Assembly: GCF_003173355.1 (NCBI RefSeq)
Contig: NZ_QGMY01000016.1
Coordinates: forward strand, 40,858-104,857
Direction of reading: 5' to 3'
DNA from: Methanospirillum lacunae
Lineage (GTDB): Archaea > Halobacteriota > Methanomicrobia > Methanomicrobiales > Methanospirillaceae
DNA: 64,000 bases
Positions 48,068-57,103 of this stretch are shown here, piece by piece (position 1 is the first letter of the stretch; the number at the start of each line of letters is the position of its first letter). The position numbers and the translations under genes were made by a program. The notes beneath the pieces were generated by a model, which saw only the letters and a program-made list of their open reading frames with translations, ran no database searches and was not told where the DNA came from.

Positions 48068-48691
48068 TCACACCGGTTTAAAAATTCCTGACACAACAAA
48101 CCAGATTCCAAATATCATAAGAACTGCACCACATGCATAGAGGATATATTTATACTCACGATCTCCCAGCAGCACTCTGCTTTTATGAATGCTTACTGAA
48201 ACCAGCGTGAACCAACTGAGATCTGATAACCAGTGTCCCAGGATGAAAGCAATAAGCCCTGCAAGACCACTAGCCAGAGAACTGATCAGAAGGGCACTAC
48301 CTACTGAAAACCACCAGATCCAGAAGTACGGATTTGAGATGCTGGTAATCAGTCCGGCAACAACTGGAGAGCCTGATCCTGATGCCCGGGAGACCAGGGA
48401 AAGAGTGGCACCCCTGGCCGACTGAATAGTCAGAACTCCAAAAACAAACAGGGCAGTACCCCCCACAACTGCAATCAGGAGTGATGAACCAGTTGGAAGA
48501 AAGGGAATCCCTGCTGCAATCAGAATCACGACAAGAAGTTCTGCGAAGATATGACCACAGGTTACCTTAGGACCGCTCTTCCATCCCTCACTGATGGCCG
48601 ACTGAATTGTTGCAATCAGAGTAGGCCCGGGTGCAAGAGCTCCGGTGAGACCGATTACAAACCCGAGGACGCCCAGTTCAACAAGAGACAT
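48068..48691 (-). CDS. LysE/RhtB-type amino-acid exporter
   Basis: A 207-residue membrane protein with six hydrophobic segments. The N-terminal signature GFVIGLTGALAPGPTLIATI (20 residues) is the family's hallmark PGP motif, followed by GPKVTCGHIFAELLVV. ISNPYFWIWWFSVG lies in the middle. It should export amino acids or analogues. It converges on the methyltransferase gene. Confidence 0.85.
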   Translation of the reverse strand: MSLVELGVLGFVIGLTGALAPGPTLIATIQSAISEGWKSGPKVTCGHIFAELLVVILIAAGIPFLPTGSSLLIAVVGGTALFVFGVLTIQSARGATLSLVSRASGSGSPVVAGLITSISNPYFWIWWFSVGSALLISSLASGLAGLIAFILGHWLSDLSWFTLVSVSIHKSRVLLGDREYKYILYACGAVLMIFGIWFVVSGIFKPV

Positions 48692-48770
48692 GTGAGGTTG
48701 AATTGTTGATCACGGACAGATAGATACTAACCGATCCACTGGCAGTTTGCTTCTATGGTGACCAGGAACG

Positions 48771-48785
48771 AAGATATATAAATAT
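48771..48785 (+). promoter_or_regulatory. TATA-like element for the small secreted protein
   Basis: ATATATAAATATAAT lies about 120-200 bases before the possible start codons (48907 or 48973). It is the strongest TATA-like element in the 281-base gap. Confidence 0.4.
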
Positions 48786-48972
48786 AATCCAATGTGCTCA
48801 ACGAAATGCGCGGCCAGACCATTGAAGCAGATCAAAAACCTGAATTTAAGAGTTTTTTCCAGCCGCGATCAGGGAATGAGATCACAGGAAGCCTGTTAAA
48901 ACTCATATGGCACCGCATCTTGTAAAGGTAAAACCACTTAGCTTCATAGGTAAGAAGGTCCAACCAAGTGCT

Positions 48973-49224
48973 ATGGATCGGATCACTAAGTTCCTTATCC
49001 TCCTGGTTGCAGCACTGGTGCTCGCACCCGGATGTTTTGCAGCAGAGAACGCCACTGCATCAGATGCAGCAGGCAACACCACCGAACTCGTTAAGGAAGT
49101 TGTAAACGCAACCCTTGATGCAAACAACACCACCGTTGACGCTTCAATGAACCTGACCAATGTCAGCCCACTTGCAGCAACCGCTGGTGCAAACACTTCA
49201 GCTGCTAACGCAACCACAATTTAA
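48973..49224 (+). CDS. Small secreted protein packed with N-glycosylation sequons
   Basis: An 83-residue protein of unknown function (105 residues if the in-frame ATG at 48907 is used). A signal peptide (KFLILLVAALVLAPGCFA) leaves a mature chain of about 60 residues made mainly of Ala, Asn and Thr. It has nine N-x-S/T sequons (NAT, NTT, NAT, NNT, NTT, NLT, NVS, NTS, NAT); NVS is followed by Pro and may not be used. If glycosylated it would be mostly sugar, like a mucin. There is no membrane anchor. I know no homologue. Confidence 0.55.
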   Translation: MDRITKFLILLVAALVLAPGCFAAENATASDAAGNTTELVKEVVNATLDANNTTVDASMNLTNVSPLAATAGANTSAANATTI

Positions 49225-49296
49225 ATTTCAAGTTGTTACAGCAGGTAGTCAGGATCTTGTATTCACAGGATCCGGTCTACAAATATTTTGTATAAC

Positions 49297-49713
49297 TTAC
49301 TTCTCAATATTCTTCATTGCAGCGACTGCTTCTTTTGCCGTAGGGTACACAGGAAAGATTCGAAGGAGTCCGGATACCTGTAAAACCTCGTGTACTACAT
49401 CATTCAGACCACAAACACTTATGCGGCCGTTATCAGGTTTTACTGCTTTAGCAGCTTTCAACAGGGCACGAAGTCCAGAACTTGCAATATAAGGCGAATC
49501 GGTCATATCAATAACGATGAGCCGCATCCCCTGTCCAATACCCTCTGTGAGTGCAGCGTCCAGATCGACAGCGTGACCGGTATCTATCTTTCCGAATGGT
49601 CTGAAAACCCATACATTTCCATCATACCAGATATCTATGGGCATACAATCACCCATCTCGTCACGAATCAGGTAAGAGACAAGATCCCCTTTTGAACGAT
49701 CATTATCGGACAT
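49297..49713 (-). CDS. STAS-domain protein (anti-sigma antagonist type)
   Basis: A 138-residue single-domain protein. The STAS core includes VWVFRPFGKIDTGHAVDL and the phospho-site region MTDSPYIASSGLRALLKAAK (here about residues 71-90; the serine pair is in IASSGLRAL). In bacteria this antagonises anti-sigma kinases. Archaea have no sigma factors, so a partner kinase with other output is implied. An extra N-terminal 25 residues is acidic and probably disordered. Confidence 0.85.
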   Translation of the reverse strand: MSDNDRSKGDLVSYLIRDEMGDCMPIDIWYDGNVWVFRPFGKIDTGHAVDLDAALTEGIGQGMRLIVIDMTDSPYIASSGLRALLKAAKAVKPDNGRISVCGLNDVVHEVLQVSGLLRIFPVYPTAKEAVAAMKNIEK

Positions 49714-49898
49714 AATATTACACCGGATTGAGAGTTGATTTTGTGGCAGGCCAAACTTCCCACATGATATTTCCCGTGATTCTTATTCTGTATACCGAAG
49801 ACAAAAATGCTTGAAAGGAGTTGAGACCGGTCATCCAACCAGGTTTATGAGTGACTCATAAAAAAAGATTTTTTTATCCATACACAAACCAGGCACAA

Positions 49899-51707
49899 TC
49901 AGGCAACCCCGGTTATAGAACTGAGTTTTCCCCTGAACTGGCTCATATAGAGATTGTAATAGAATCCCTGTGCACCCATCAGATCATCATGAGTCCCACG
50001 TTCTACAATCTCACCTTGGTTTATCACGAGAATACAATCTGATTTGCGGATTGTCGAGAGCCTGTGAGCAATGATGAATGATGTTTTTCCCTGCTGCAGA
50101 CTGAGAAGCCCGGACTGAATCAGTTTTTCTGTGCGGGTATCCACGTTGCTGGTAGCCTCGTCCAGGATCAGTAGACGTGGCTGTGATACCATGGCCCTGG
50201 CAATGGTAAGCATCTGTCTCTGACCCTGTGAAAGGTTTGAGCCTCCGTCGTTGAGGAACGTATCAAAACCTTCTGGCTGGGCCATAATGAATTCGTACGC
50301 TCCGGCCTGTTTCGCAGCCGCGATACATTCTTCATCTGTTGCATCGCCACGGGCATACCGCAGGTTTTCAAGGATTGTCCCTGAGAAGAGGAATGGCTCC
50401 TGCAGAACCTGGGCGATCTGGATCCTGAGGCTGTCCTGCCCAACCTCATCGATCCTGACTCCGTCAATGGTGATCGATCCTGACTGGATATCATAATACC
50501 GGGTCAGAATATTGATGATTGTGCTCTTTCCTGCTCCCGTCGGACCGCATAACCCAAATACCTGACCGGGAAGGGCACGGAATGTATTATTTTTCAAAAC
50601 AGTCCGTCCGGGAATGTATGCGAAATCAACAGCGTCAAATTTAACATCTCCATCAACCGGGGGCATTGGTTTAGCAACAGGCAGATCTGCAACAACAGGC
50701 TGCTCATCAAGGATCCGAAATACCCGGGCTGCTCCAGCAGCTGCACTGATGATCTGGGAATATACAGAGAAGATCTGTGATAATGGCGAGGAGATACTTG
50801 ATGAAAGTCCGAGGAATGCAACCAGTTCACCAAGCTGGATATGCCCTTCCATCACCATCGCACCTCCAATGATTAAAAGAAGGATCATCTGCAGGTTTGA
50901 CATGATCGTTGCAGCCGGCATGGATGTGAGTGCTACAAACTGTGCTCTTCCCCCTGTCCGGGCAACTATTCCAGAAAGTTTTGAAAAGCCTACAGTGGTG
51001 CCATTCTGTTGATTGTATGCGATGGTAACCTTTTGTCCCGCAAGCCTCTCTTCTGCATACCCATTTAGTTCTCCAAGAAGTTCCTGCATCCGCTCAAAAG
51101 CCGGACCAGAAATCCTGGCAATGGTAGATGAAATTGCGAGCATGCCGAGTACTGCCAGGTACACAAGAAGTGTCAAAACCGGGTTTATCCAGAGCATCAC
51201 AATGGTAAGGACTATGATAGTGGTTACAGACTGGAGAACCTGCTGAATTCCATTGGAAAAGAACTGATCAATAACATCGGTATCATTGGAGACCCTGCTC
51301 ATCAGTTCGCCGATCGGCTGGCGATCAAAGAAACTGAGAGAGAGCGCCTGCATGTGATTAAAGAGATCGGTTCTGAGTGTGTAGAGAGCCTGTTGCGATA
51401 TCTTTGAGAGGAGACGCTGGGCCAGATGTCCGCAGATCCATAATGCAACTCCGTCAATAATGAAATAGATAAGAACCTGTTTCAGATCCTGGAGAGAACC
51501 ATGACCTGCGATGATATTAGTTGCATATCCCATAAGGGCAGGGAGGATCCCCATGGTGACAGAAAACCCAATCATGAAAATGATAGCAAGAGCAAGTCTG
51601 AACCGGTACCTGGTCAGGTAAAAGAGCAGCCTTTTTAGGGTCTGATTTAATGATTCAGACTGGTCGTTCTGATCTCCTCCTGGTACTGGTTTTACAGCCG
51701 GTGTCAT
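49899..51707 (-). CDS. ABC exporter half-transporter, canonical ATP site
   Basis: A 602-residue fused membrane and ATPase protein. Six membrane helices occupy residues about 35-330. The ATPase part has Walker A GLCGPTGAGKSTII, signature NLSQGQRQM, Walker B LLILDEATSN with the catalytic Glu, and the switch IIAHRLSTI with its His. It overlaps the partner gene upstream by 4 bases; together they form a heterodimer. The cargo cannot be read; multidrug or lipid export is typical. Confidence 0.93.
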   Translation of the reverse strand: MTPAVKPVPGGDQNDQSESLNQTLKRLLFYLTRYRFRLALAIIFMIGFSVTMGILPALMGYATNIIAGHGSLQDLKQVLIYFIIDGVALWICGHLAQRLLSKISQQALYTLRTDLFNHMQALSLSFFDRQPIGELMSRVSNDTDVIDQFFSNGIQQVLQSVTTIIVLTIVMLWINPVLTLLVYLAVLGMLAISSTIARISGPAFERMQELLGELNGYAEERLAGQKVTIAYNQQNGTTVGFSKLSGIVARTGGRAQFVALTSMPAATIMSNLQMILLLIIGGAMVMEGHIQLGELVAFLGLSSSISSPLSQIFSVYSQIISAAAGAARVFRILDEQPVVADLPVAKPMPPVDGDVKFDAVDFAYIPGRTVLKNNTFRALPGQVFGLCGPTGAGKSTIINILTRYYDIQSGSITIDGVRIDEVGQDSLRIQIAQVLQEPFLFSGTILENLRYARGDATDEECIAAAKQAGAYEFIMAQPEGFDTFLNDGGSNLSQGQRQMLTIARAMVSQPRLLILDEATSNVDTRTEKLIQSGLLSLQQGKTSFIIAHRLSTIRKSDCILVINQGEIVERGTHDDLMGAQGFYYNLYMSQFRGKLSSITGVA

Positions 51708-53515
51708 GAGGCATTACCTCCTGACTGAAGACCACTCCCAAGTTGGGATTCATAGATCTCCTGGTAGAGAGGACTTGATGCAAGAAGTTCTGTATGAGTC
51801 CCGGTTGCTTCAATTACTCCCTGGCTTAACAGGACAATCCGATCAGCGGTGATGACCGAACTGATACGCTGGGCTACGATGAACTTGGTTGTTCCTTCCA
51901 TCATATCAGTAATAGCGTCCTGGATCCTGGCCTCGGTAGCAACATCACATGCACTGGTACTGTCATCAAGAATGAGGATCTTTGGTTTCTGTGCAAGTGC
52001 CCGGGCGATCGAGAGCCTCTGTTTCTGACCTCCCGAAAAGTTAGAGCCACGTCGGGCCACCCTTCCATCATACTGTTCAGGGATGTTTTGCACAAACCCA
52101 TCCACATCTGCTGAACGGGCTGCTTCCATCATGGCATCATCAGTCATGGATGGTTTCCCAAACCGTATATTCTCATTAATGGTACCTGAAAAAAGAACCG
52201 ATTCCTGAAGACAGACACTGACCATGTTTCGAAGTGTTTCCAGGGAGATTGAACGGACATCGACACCATCGATGGTAACACGGCCACCGGTGACATCATA
52301 AAACCTGGGAATGAGTGAAACGAGTGATGATTTTCCACAACCAGTCGCACCTAAAAACCCTATTGTCTCACCTGGCTGTGCAACCAGGTTTATCCCGGTA
52401 AGGACTTCTCCGTCAGGGACACCTTCGGCATTCCGATATCCAAATGAAACATTCTCAAATTCCACGCGACCTTTTACCTGATCAACATTGATTGTAACGG
52501 GATCCTTGGGTTCCTGTACTTCAGGTACCGCATCAAGAACTTCGAAGATTCTCTTCAGTGATGCATTTGCCTGAGTGATGAAGGGCAACACAATCGCGAT
52601 GATCAGAAGAGGCATCATGAGAATGAGTATGTACTGAGCTGCAGAGGTCACATCACCGATCATAAGACCGGTCCCCGCAAGAACCTGTTCACCTCCGAAA
52701 TAGTACACAGCACCAAACCCAAGGAGAGCGATCGCAAACACGGTCGGCATGAGATAGGACATGATCATCTGCGGCCTCATGGCTGCACGCTTTAAATTAT
52801 CAGCTGCCTGCCCAAACTTGTTGATCTCATACTCCTGTCTGACAAATGCCTTAACCACCCTGATGCCAGTCAGGGTCTCACGAAGGGCTTTGTTTACACC
52901 ATCGATTTCTGACTGCTTCCTGGTGAATGCAGGCTCAACAATGACAAAATACAAAACCAGTATAATCGTGAGAAGGACCAAAAGTACAACCATTATCCAG
53001 ACCAGGGCAGGAGCCATGGCTGCCATGATGATAATGGTTCCTATCAGCAGCAGCGGGGCCTGCATGAGGTTCATCACAGACTGCTGTATTGCGATCTTGA
53101 CATTCTGAACATCTGTTGTCAGCCGCACCAGCAGATCACTTGATCTGAACTTGTCGATGTTCCCAAACGAAAGAGTCTGAATCTTTTCGAATTCACGGGT
53201 GCGTAATGAGTGGGATGAGTATTCTGATGCCCAGACTGCAATACCTGCATTTGCAATCTGACATGCTCCGGCAATTACTGCAGCTAGGAGCATAAGAACT
53301 CCTACATCAAGGGAGTATGAAAAATCTCCTGCCATAATTCCGTTGTTTATCAGATCTGCAGATAAGGCAGGAATGGCAAGAGTGCCCCCGGCAACAGCGA
53401 TATTGAGCAGAATTGAGAAGAGAAACCACCGTTCATACCCATGAAACACTTGGTAAAGGCGTTTGAAATTTGATATTGTCATAAGACCAGCTCTCGTGAG
53501 ATCATCAGATACCAT
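51704..53515 (-). CDS. ABC exporter half-transporter, degenerate ATP site
   Basis: A 603-residue partner of the downstream ABC protein with the same domain order. Walker A is FLGATGCGKSSLV and the signature NFSGGQKQR is intact. However the Walker B reads LILDDSTSA, with Asp in place of the catalytic Glu, and the switch reads IVAQRISSV, with Gln instead of His. This is the pattern of heterodimeric exporters with one inactive site. Start ATG 53515 is used; ATG 53482 is also possible. Confidence 0.92.
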   Translation of the reverse strand: MVSDDLTRAGLMTISNFKRLYQVFHGYERWFLFSILLNIAVAGGTLAIPALSADLINNGIMAGDFSYSLDVGVLMLLAAVIAGACQIANAGIAVWASEYSSHSLRTREFEKIQTLSFGNIDKFRSSDLLVRLTTDVQNVKIAIQQSVMNLMQAPLLLIGTIIIMAAMAPALVWIMVVLLVLLTIILVLYFVIVEPAFTRKQSEIDGVNKALRETLTGIRVVKAFVRQEYEINKFGQAADNLKRAAMRPQMIMSYLMPTVFAIALLGFGAVYYFGGEQVLAGTGLMIGDVTSAAQYILILMMPLLIIAIVLPFITQANASLKRIFEVLDAVPEVQEPKDPVTINVDQVKGRVEFENVSFGYRNAEGVPDGEVLTGINLVAQPGETIGFLGATGCGKSSLVSLIPRFYDVTGGRVTIDGVDVRSISLETLRNMVSVCLQESVLFSGTINENIRFGKPSMTDDAMMEAARSADVDGFVQNIPEQYDGRVARRGSNFSGGQKQRLSIARALAQKPKILILDDSTSACDVATEARIQDAITDMMEGTTKFIVAQRISSVITADRIVLLSQGVIEATGTHTELLASSPLYQEIYESQLGSGLQSGGNAS

Positions 53516-53630
53516 CCTCCGGCATCAACCTATATAAAATAAACCGAGCCTGTCAATGTTCGAAATTCATATCCTAGGGCCTGAATAGCAGAGGTGATAT
53601 GAACCCATAATAAGAATGAATGTCCATAAC

Positions 53631-53939
53631 TCACTTCTTCTGAACTTTTTCTTCTTTCATTACATACTTCGCAATTATAAAGACCACAAATGCAATGACA
53701 ATGAAGTTGATACATTCTGCCGCAAACGGACCAATACCAAGGTGAACAGGTCCGAGGTTGAAGGTTGCTTCCTTCCAGTCACCGGAAGGAACTAAGACAC
53801 CCACAAAGGGCATGATGATATTGTCTACCAGGGACTTGACAAGACTCGTTGCAGCAACACCCATGATGAATGCAACAGCAAGTGCAACAACCTTGTATTC
53901 CTTCAAAAATTCCAGAAACTCACTTATTAACCCGGCCAT
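53631..53939 (-). CDS. mscL: Large-conductance mechanosensitive channel
   Basis: A 102-residue channel that opens under membrane tension to release solutes. The first helix is VVALAVAFIMGVAATSLVKSLV (pore-lining, Gly and Ala rich; residues about 16-37), followed by DNIIMPFVGVLV. The second helix is INFIVIAFVVFIIAKYV, with a lysine-rich end (KEEKVQKK). At about 100 residues it is short, since the C-terminal bundle is minimal. It stands between the ABC pair and the agmatine gene. Confidence 0.9.
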   Translation of the reverse strand: MAGLISEFLEFLKEYKVVALAVAFIMGVAATSLVKSLVDNIIMPFVGVLVPSGDWKEATFNLGPVHLGIGPFAAECINFIVIAFVVFIIAKYVMKEEKVQKK

Positions 53940-53963
53940 ATATTCCCGGCAGGTGGTTTGAGT

Positions 53964-55934
53964 TCAATAATCTTGAACTTTTCGCCACCCTGACGGGTAT
54001 GGGCAGGGCTGCTGCTGGGTTGCACAATGAAAGGTACCATACCCTTCGATCATGGCACGGGCATTGATCCCAATAATCTCACGATCAGGAAACACCTGAC
54101 GAATGATGTTGCATGCAACTTCATCTCCCGGATCACCAAACACCGGAACAATCACCACTGAATTGCCAATATAAAAATTCGTATAACTTGCCGGATACCT
54201 GCCTTCCTCTCCTGACACCATCTGTGGCATCGGGAGGGGTATCACGGTAAGTGGATTTCCATCCTGATCTGTCTCATTGCAGAGTATCTGATAATTTTCC
54301 TGTAGTGCTGCATAGTTCTCATCATCAGGATCCTCTTCTACAGCACAGAGGACGGTGCACGGATCAACAAACCGGGCGATATCATCGATGTGCCCGTCAG
54401 TATCGTCACCAGCCACACCATCACCCAGCCAGATCACCTTGACTGCTCCCAGGTATTCCAGCAGATACTGCTCTATCTCTTCCTGGGAAAGTGAGGGATT
54501 CCGGTTTGGATTCAAGAGACAGGAATGTGTGGTCAGAACAGTTCCTCTTCCGTTCACATCGATGGAACCTCCCTCTAGCACAATCCCGGGGCTAAAAACC
54601 GGAAGATGCAGAATATCGTTCATGAACCCTGGAACCGCTCCGTCTACAAGAAGTTCATCGTATTTGTCTCCCCAGGCATTGAAGATCCATCTGACCATTG
54701 CCACCTGTAACTCTCCGCGGTTTACAAGAAATGTCGGGCCGTAGTCCCGTATCCACACATCAGAGTAAGAGGCAGGAAACAGCGTTATCCTGTTCATGTC
54801 AACGCCGGCATCGAACAGGAGATGTTCTATCCGCTGTTTTGCATCTCCTTCAGGCACAAACATGCAGATTCTTTCAGAGATATGAACTGCCCTGATAAAC
54901 AGGATATAACTTTCTTCTACCGCTTCAATGAAAGGAAATGTCAGGATATTGTGCGGCCATGAGATCCATACCGCCTCATGATGTTCCCATTCGGCAGGCA
55001 TGTGAAATCCCCGATTCCGTGGGGTATCTCCAAGTGCTGGAGAGATCTGTTCGGGTCCATCTCCGCGGATAGGTGTACAGAGCGAACCGTAGGTTTCAGG
55101 ACGCCTGTTCCTGATAAAACCCCAGGAGTCAGAAACGATCCTGTTCATTGAGAGATCGATCGTCGTGAGCAGGATCTCTTCTTCTGAACCGGCCCGTGCA
55201 AGGATTGACCCAAACGCATCTGCAACAAACGAACCACCGAAAAATTTTACTTTGTCCTCTGTTCCCACCCTGTTTACTGCTGCGACGTGCACACTATTTG
55301 CAATAGCATGACTCCGCTGGATTGTCTCCCACGAATCCTGCCATTCTCCTTCAACCGGACAAGCATCCAGGATATCGCCAATAGCGGTGGGGTAAAAGAT
55401 GATCTCTGCTCCGGCAAGAGCAACAGCACGGGCAGCTTCAGGGAACCACTGATCATAACATATCAGAACGGCAATCTTTCCAAACCTGGTATCAACCACT
55501 CTGAATTCATTCCCCTCTGCAAAATATCCTTTCTCAAAGAAAGAGGGATCCTGGGGGACATGGACTTTGTAGTACGGAGGAGAGACAGACCCATCTACAT
55601 CGATGATAACCGCTGCATTTCGATACTCTTTGGTCTTTGTATACTCAAAGATCGGAACGATAATCACGACTTCATGCTGTTTTGCCAGTTCTGAGAACAC
55701 CCGGGTTGACTCACCGGGAATCGTCTCTGCGAGCATTCCCGCATCTTTCCCGATATATTGCGGGAAATATTGTGTGCGGTAGAGCTCAGGAAGACAGATA
55801 ATCCTGGCCCCTGAAGAGATAGCATCTGATACCTTACCGGTCATCTTCCTGAGATTCTCATCAGGATCCTGGGATGCTGATGCCTGGATAAGACCAAGCA
55901 TAACAAGACGGCTCTCCATTTCTTCTTCGATCAT
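53964..55934 (-). CDS. Fused N-carbamoylputrescine amidase and agmatine deiminase
   Basis: A 656-residue two-enzyme protein. The first half (about 1-290) is a carbon-nitrogen hydrolase with the triad Glu in CLPELYRTQYFP, Lys in YKVHVPQDP and Cys in VLICYDQWFPE, matching AguB. The second half (about 305-656) is agmatine deiminase, AguA: WIRDYGPTF, EGGSIDVNGRG, DTDGHIDD and the catalytic Cys in GTFHCATQQQP. The joined pathway turns agmatine into N-carbamoylputrescine and then putrescine. Start ATG 55934 is preferred; GTG 55943 overlaps the gene upstream by 8 bases. Genes for these steps are normally separate. Confidence 0.9.
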   Translation of the reverse strand: MIEEEMESRLVMLGLIQASASQDPDENLRKMTGKVSDAISSGARIICLPELYRTQYFPQYIGKDAGMLAETIPGESTRVFSELAKQHEVVIIVPIFEYTKTKEYRNAAVIIDVDGSVSPPYYKVHVPQDPSFFEKGYFAEGNEFRVVDTRFGKIAVLICYDQWFPEAARAVALAGAEIIFYPTAIGDILDACPVEGEWQDSWETIQRSHAIANSVHVAAVNRVGTEDKVKFFGGSFVADAFGSILARAGSEEEILLTTIDLSMNRIVSDSWGFIRNRRPETYGSLCTPIRGDGPEQISPALGDTPRNRGFHMPAEWEHHEAVWISWPHNILTFPFIEAVEESYILFIRAVHISERICMFVPEGDAKQRIEHLLFDAGVDMNRITLFPASYSDVWIRDYGPTFLVNRGELQVAMVRWIFNAWGDKYDELLVDGAVPGFMNDILHLPVFSPGIVLEGGSIDVNGRGTVLTTHSCLLNPNRNPSLSQEEIEQYLLEYLGAVKVIWLGDGVAGDDTDGHIDDIARFVDPCTVLCAVEEDPDDENYAALQENYQILCNETDQDGNPLTVIPLPMPQMVSGEEGRYPASYTNFYIGNSVVIVPVFGDPGDEVACNIIRQVFPDREIIGINARAMIEGYGTFHCATQQQPCPYPSGWRKVQDY

Positions 55935-55935
55935 A

Positions 55936-57090
55936 CTACTCACGTGAGGTTATCTCTTTGCTGCAGGGATCCCGGTGGTCATGCCGGTGATGGAGGTCAG
56001 GTCTGTGCTGATGTTCATGAGATACTGCTTCATGAGAGTGGGGATGGGTATGCTCACCTGATCGGGAAAGGGGAGGAGCATTTTTTGCATGCTGATGGTC
56101 ATGATGAAGATCATCATGACGGTGACGATGATTGTGCACAAGGGGAGGATGATAATGGAGATGTGAATGCTTCTCTGATACAAGCAGCCATGTTCCAAGA
56201 ACCATGACAGGAAAAGCTACCAGAAAGAGCATCTGTGGAGTTTCTGCAAAGAGAAGAAATGAGAAGAAGACTCCGAAAAACGGGGAGAGTGCCAGGAATA
56301 ATCCGGTCCTGGCAGTTCCTATGGACCGAAGGGCAAGCAGGAAGAATACACTTGCAAGGCCTCCAAAGCTAAAAAAGCCAACAACCATACAGACTGGAAT
56401 ATCCACAATTCTCGGGAGGGATTCACCGATGAAAAAAGCAATTGCCAGTGAGATTATCCCGGCCCCATACCCTTTCACGAGGATTGCAGAGAGCGGGTCA
56501 CGACCTGATACCTGCCTGCTGATATTATTATCAATAGCCCAGAAAAGACAGGCGATTAGCACCCCAACCGATCCAACTGAAACACCAAACTCACCTGCAG
56601 GGTCCAGACTCAGTATGAGGCAGGAACCGGTTATGAGCCCCATGGCAATCCATATTCTTCTGCCTACTGCTTCATGAAACAGAAATGCGGCAAAGAATCC
56701 GGTAGCAACAGGTTCAAAATTTAACAGAAGAGAGCCTGTTGCCGCAGGAGTGATCATCATGGAGTACATCAGCGTCACCGGGGCAAGCACTCCACCAAAG
56801 ATCGCCATTCCTGCCAGATATGGAGCATCAGACCGAGTGAGTGGTGCTTCACCGGCAGTTGAACCTCCACGGATAATTGCTCTTCCCAGGATCAGAACCA
56901 ACATTCCGGTTCCGCTTCCACAATAAAAGAGAGCAGCCAGCATGACCGGTTCGGTTGTTCCGATGAAGTATTTTGTCATCGGTGCACAACTACCAAACAA
57001 AACCGCTGAAAGGATTGCGTAGATAATGGGAATTCGATCAGAAGAGATAGAACTCACAATATCTCCATCGGGATGAAACAACATCCACAA
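55936..57090 (-). CDS. EamA/DMT transporter with histidine-rich tail
   Basis: A 384-residue membrane protein. Residues about 15-305 hold ten membrane segments in two EamA repeats (IIYAILSAVLFGSCAPM at the start). The last 75 residues, after LLVSEKHSH, contain 23 histidines with Asp and Glu between them. Such tails are known from metal transporters, so the tail may bind Ni, Co or Zn, although the EamA family mostly moves organic solutes. The stop abuts the agmatine gene, so cotranscription is likely and the cargo could also be a polyamine. Confidence 0.82.
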   Translation of the reverse strand: MWMLFHPDGDIVSSISSDRIPIIYAILSAVLFGSCAPMTKYFIGTTEPVMLAALFYCGSGTGMLVLILGRAIIRGGSTAGEAPLTRSDAPYLAGMAIFGGVLAPVTLMYSMMITPAATGSLLLNFEPVATGFFAAFLFHEAVGRRIWIAMGLITGSCLILSLDPAGEFGVSVGSVGVLIACLFWAIDNNISRQVSGRDPLSAILVKGYGAGIISLAIAFFIGESLPRIVDIPVCMVVGFFSFGGLASVFFLLALRSIGTARTGLFLALSPFFGVFFSFLLFAETPQMLFLVAFPVMVLGTWLLVSEKHSHLHYHPPLVHNHRHRHDDLHHDHQHAKNAPPLSRSGEHTHPHSHEAVSHEHQHRPDLHHRHDHRDPCSKEITSRE

Positions 57091-57103
57091 TAAAAATCAT
57101 TAA

